The position numbers and the translations under genes are program-made. The notes beneath the pieces were generated by a model. The model made no database searches. It saw only the letters and a program-made list of their open reading frames with translations, and was not told where the DNA came from. From an uncultured bacterium (GTDB taxonomy: Bacteria; Cyanobacteriota; Vampirovibrionia; Gastranaerophilales; Gastranaerophilaceae): a DNA stretch of 9,008 nucleotides. The stretch covers positions 1 to 9,008 of the forward strand of contig CAMHDG010000047.1 in the NCBI GenBank assembly GCA_946183815.1, given 5' to 3'. Positions within the stretch are counted from its first letter, which is position 1; the number at the start of each line of letters is the position of its first letter. Below are positions 6,876 to 9,008 of the stretch, piece after piece.

Positions 6876-6894
6876 TGGGGTAAATGGGGTAAAT
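6868..6894 (+). repeat. Three-copy 9-base tandem repeat GGGGTAAAT
   Basis: Three perfect copies lie at 6868-6876, 6877-6885 and 6886-6894. The last copy runs straight into the arm of the palindrome (its TAAAT is the first part of TAAATTATTGTTTA). The unit is the array at 2313-2355 plus one T. The array lies upstream of clpP and its complement carries TTTACC in each unit. Confidence 0.92.
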
Positions 6895-6928
6895 TATTGT
6901 TTAGAGGCAAAGCCTCTAAACAATAATT
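6890..6928 (+). repeat. REP-like palindromic element, intact copy 2
   Basis: A perfect 17-bp stem pairs 6892-6908 with 6912-6928 around an AAA loop. The outer part is the shared arm (TAAATTATTGTTTAG from 6890, mirrored by TAAACAATAATT) and the core is GAGGC/GCCTC. Beyond the stem, GGGG at 6886-6889 can pair with CCCC at 6929-6932 if T6890 and A6891 bulge out. The T-run needed for a terminator is absent on both sides, and no gene ends here: it lies between two divergent genes. This is the most complete member of the three-copy family in the window. Confidence 0.8.
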
Positions 6929-6956
6929 CCCCCCTAGCAAATTTATCTTTTATGTG

Positions 6957-6970
6957 TATTAATATTAATA
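6957..6970. repeat. Perfect 14-base AT palindrome upstream of small gene
   Basis: TATTAATATTAATA equals its own reverse complement. It lies 30 bases ahead of the start at 7000 and overlaps where a promoter for that gene would be expected. With only A and T it could be chance; an operator for the small gene is possible but unsupported. Confidence 0.3.
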
Positions 6971-6987
6971 ACGGGATATTAAGAAGA

Positions 6988-6993
6988 AGAGGA
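6988..6993 (+). promoter_or_regulatory. Ribosome binding site deciding the small gene's start
   Basis: AGAGGA lies six bases before the ATG at 7000. The open frame extends upstream to an ATG at 6859, but that extension would translate the tandem repeat as repeated Asn-Gly-Val and then the palindrome, and it has no comparable site. The start at 7000 is therefore preferred. Confidence 0.7.
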
Positions 6994-6999
6994 ATTATT

Positions 7000-7338
7000 A
7001 TGAATACAATTAATTTATTAAGTATAGGGAAAAGAGCGACTGCTAAGGTTATAAAACCCAAAAAACAGACCTATAATGCAATGTACAGATATACCAAATC
7101 AATAAACGATAATACATCTGCAGATACGTTTAAAAAACTTGATAATCAGGCAAAGACAAGGTTGCATAGCAGAAAATCCGCACTAGCAGAACAAAAACTT
7201 TTGGATTTATCTGAAGAATTGTGTGATGAACCAATGGGTACAAAAGAATTGCTTAACTATTTCTTAACCCAATCAAAAAATATGTATAATATCGCTAAAG
7301 AATCAGTATTAGCAACATATTACAGTATAAAACACTAA
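7000..7338 (+). CDS. Small basic protein of unknown function
   Basis: I do not recognise this 112-residue protein. It is rich in Lys, Asn and Tyr, and basic in its first 65 residues (KRATAKVIKPKKQTYNAMYRYTK, then KTRLHSRKS). It then has a likely amphipathic helical segment around 60-75 and an aromatic C-terminal half. There is no signal peptide and no membrane segment, and the single Cys75 does not suggest a metal site. The start at ATG 7000 follows a good ribosome binding site. Codon use resembles its neighbours, and a strong terminator follows the stop, so it looks like a genuine single-gene unit divergent from clpP. A nucleic-acid-binding or structural role would fit the charge, but nothing specific supports one. 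Confidence 0.7.
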   Translation: MNTINLLSIGKRATAKVIKPKKQTYNAMYRYTKSINDNTSADTFKKLDNQAKTRLHSRKSALAEQKLLDLSEELCDEPMGTKELLNYFLTQSKNMYNIAKESVLATYYSIKH

Positions 7339-7363
7339 TAATATTTAACCGTTACATTAAATA

Positions 7364-7398
7364 AAAAAAGTTGAAAGCGTTAAACTTTCAACTTTTTT
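7364..7398. terminator. Bidirectional terminator between the small gene and lysS
   Basis: A 14-bp stem pairs 7364-7377 with 7385-7398 (core GTTGAAAG/CTTTCAAC) around a seven-base loop. It has A-runs on the left and T-runs on the right, so each strand ends in six or more T. It lies 25 bases past the plus-strand gene and 25 bases past the lysS stop, and probably ends both transcripts. Confidence 0.92.
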
Positions 7399-7422
7399 AT
7401 TATATAAAACTAATTGAAAAAA

Positions 7423-8937
7423 TTAATTCTCATTATTTTTATTTACCCCTCTCATAGTAGGGAAGGCGATAACATCACGGATAGTAGGTGAATTAGTTAA
7501 TAACATAACTAATCTGTCAATGCCCATACCCATACCGCCTGTCGGTGCAAGACCATATTCAAGAGCATTGATATAATCTTCATCAATAGACATTGCTTCC
7601 TCGTCACCGTTTGCTTTAGCCAACGCTTGAGCCTCAAATCTGTATCTTTGGTCAATAGGATCAGACAGTTCAGAGAATGCGTTTGCAATTTCCCAACCGT
7701 TAACTCTTGTTTCAAATCTTTCCGTTAATCTGTCGTTATCTCTATGAGCCTTTGCCAAAGGTGATATTTCACGAGGGTAGTCAATAATATGACAAGGTTG
7801 AATTAAAGTTGGTTCAACTTTTTCTTCAAAGATAGCGTCAATTACCTGACCCCAGTTCATATCGTCATCAACCGCAACATGTAATTCTTTTGCTTTTTGA
7901 ACAGCCTCTTCTGCTGTAAAGATTTCCATAAAATCAATGCCTGTTGCTTCTTTTACAGCACCAAGCATGGTTTTTCTATCCCAAGGCGGGGTCAAATCAA
8001 TTTCGTTTTCTCCGTATTGAATTTTTGTTGTTCCCAACACCTCTTGAGCAACCCACGCTACCATATTTTCTGTAAGTTCCATCATATCATTATAATCAAC
8101 ATAAGACTGATACAACTCAATCATAGTAAATTCAGGGTTGTGACGGGTATCAATACCTTCGTTTCTGAAACATCTTGAAAGTTCAAAAATCTTTTCACTT
8201 AAACCGCCAACCATAAGTCTTTTTAAATGTAATTCAGGAGCAATTCTCAAGGTTAAATCCATATCAAGTGCATTATGATGAGTAATGAACGGTCTTGCGT
8301 TCGCACCTGATGCCTGTGTATGTAACATTGGTGTTTCAACCTCTAAAAAGCCTTTATTTGTTAAATATTCTCTTATCTTTTGGATAATAAGACTTCTTTT
8401 TCTGAAAGTATCTCTTGTTTTTTCATTAACAATTAAATCAACATATCTTTGACGATATCTTGTTTCCTGATCAGTTAACCCATGGAATTTTTCAGGTAAG
8501 GTTTGTAATGATTTTGAAAGAATTGTATATTCTTTAGCCTTGATGGAAAGTTCTCCACGTGGAGTTCTTCTGATTGAACCATAAAATCCCATTATATCGC
8601 CAACATCTACAAGTTTAAGCATTTTAAACTTGTCAACATCCATATTATCTTTGTGTGAAAAGATTTGAATTTTACCTGACGAATCCATAAGGTCAATAAA
8701 CATGCCTGTATTTCTAATAGCCATGACACGACCTGCAACAGAATAAAAATCTTCTGTTTCTTCACCTGCAGGTAAATCTTTATATTTTTCCTGCAAATCT
8801 TTTGCATCTATATCTTTGTTGTATTTATAAGGATATGGATTAATTCCTTTATCCATAAGTTCTGTCAACTTTTGTAATCTGCGTTGTCGCATTGTTTCCT
8901 TTGCGGAAATAGGTTCTCTTGTTTGTGTATCACTCAT
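7423..8937 (-). CDS. lysS: Lysyl-tRNA synthetase, class II
   Basis: LysRS attaches lysine to tRNA(Lys) in the cytosol as a homodimer. The 504 residues are the normal length. Residues about 66-150 form the N-terminal OB-fold that binds the anticodon (YSVAGRVMAIRNTG at 65-78, GFYGSIRRTPRGELSI at 117-132). The catalytic domain shows motif 1 around GFLEVETPMLHTQASGANARPF (196-217), motif 2 FRNEGIDTRHNPEFTMIE (257-274) and motif 3 GGMGMGIDRLVMLL (467-480). Active-site features such as RIAPELHLKR (231-240) are present. It is class II (LysS type), not the class I LysK form. The ATG at 8937 is preceded at six bases by AGGGA (8944-8948). It converges with the small gene and has no partner gene in view. 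A palindromic repeat copy begins about 50 bases upstream. Confidence 0.98.
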   Translation of the reverse strand: MSDTQTREPISAKETMRQRRLQKLTELMDKGINPYPYKYNKDIDAKDLQEKYKDLPAGEETEDFYSVAGRVMAIRNTGMFIDLMDSSGKIQIFSHKDNMDVDKFKMLKLVDVGDIMGFYGSIRRTPRGELSIKAKEYTILSKSLQTLPEKFHGLTDQETRYRQRYVDLIVNEKTRDTFRKRSLIIQKIREYLTNKGFLEVETPMLHTQASGANARPFITHHNALDMDLTLRIAPELHLKRLMVGGLSEKIFELSRCFRNEGIDTRHNPEFTMIELYQSYVDYNDMMELTENMVAWVAQEVLGTTKIQYGENEIDLTPPWDRKTMLGAVKEATGIDFMEIFTAEEAVQKAKELHVAVDDDMNWGQVIDAIFEEKVEPTLIQPCHIIDYPREISPLAKAHRDNDRLTERFETRVNGWEIANAFSELSDPIDQRYRFEAQALAKANGDEEAMSIDEDYINALEYGLAPTGGMGMGIDRLVMLLTNSPTIRDVIAFPTMRGVNKNNEN

Positions 8938-8985
8938 TTATATTCCCTCATTATTGTGTAATATAGTTATAGTTTAGCATAAAAA

Positions 8986-9008
8986 TAAATTATTGTTTAG
9001 CGGGCAAC
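8986..9008 (+). repeat. REP-like palindromic element, copy 3, cut by window end
   Basis: TAAATTATTGTTTAG at 8986-9000 is identical over 15 bases to 6890-6904, then continues CGGGCAAC with a different core. The window stops before the second half. The family pattern predicts bases complementary to AGCGGG and then TAAACAATAATT just beyond 9008. It lies upstream of lysS. Confidence 0.6.

Noticed and set aside
6890..6928. Palindrome as a rho-independent terminator
   Set aside because: There is no T-run after the stem on either strand, and it lies between divergent genes where no transcript ends.
6859..6999. N-terminal extension of the small gene (47 residues starting with a repeated Asn-Gly-Val stretch)
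   Set aside because: It is only the translation of the tandem repeat and the palindrome, has no ribosome binding site, and overlaps the clpP promoter. The ATG at 7000 has a proper site.
8960..8971. TATATT or TATAAC as the lysS -10
   Set aside because: No -35-like hexamer lies at suitable spacing for either, and such words are common in this AT-rich stretch.

Overview
This AT-rich bacterial window carries eight genes. Five are recognisable housekeeping genes: uppS, dtd, alaS, clpP and lysS. Three are proteins I do not recognise. Shine-Dalgarno sites are clear on seven of the eight, and codons are A/T-ending. An uncultured, host-associated lineage such as Gastranaerophilales (Vampirovibrionia/Melainabacteria) would fit the mix of standard housekeeping genes, lineage-restricted small proteins and mostly single-gene transcription units. 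That placement is a tentative impression from gene style, not something the sequence proves.

Layout. uppS (86-829, +) converges on dtd (860-1297, -). Next come an unknown acidic soluble protein (1390-2217, -) with its own terminator, alaS (2448-5066, -) with its own terminator, an unknown membrane protein (5139-6089, -), and clpP (6189-6824, -) with a terminator. clpP diverges from a small basic unknown protein (7000-7338, +). That gene converges on lysS (7423-8937, -) across a shared bidirectional terminator. No stretch longer than 300 bases lacks a gene. The longest gaps are 2218-2447 (about 230 bases: G-rich array plus alaS terminator) and 6825-6999 (about 175 bases: clpP promoter, tandem repeat and palindrome). 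No tRNA, rRNA, CRISPR array, insertion sequence or phage gene was seen.

Function. The recognisable genes serve cell-wall lipid carrier synthesis (UppS), tRNA charging (AlaRS, LysRS), tRNA proofreading (DTD and the AlaRS editing domain) and protein turnover (ClpP). dtd and alaS lie close together with one unknown gene between them. This is notable because DTD and AlaRS editing both act on mischarged tRNA(Ala).

The most unusual content is intergenic. A 14-base word, TAAATTATTGTTTA, occurs three times (37-50 on the minus strand, 6890-6903, and 8986-8999), each time as the arm of a hairpin whose core sequence differs. I interpret this as a dispersed REP-like palindromic element. Two G-rich short tandem arrays (2313-2355 and 6868-6894) share the unit GGGGTAAA. 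The second abuts the intact palindrome and appears to supply the -35 hexamer of clpP. No large new gene system (defence, biosynthetic or mobile) is visible.
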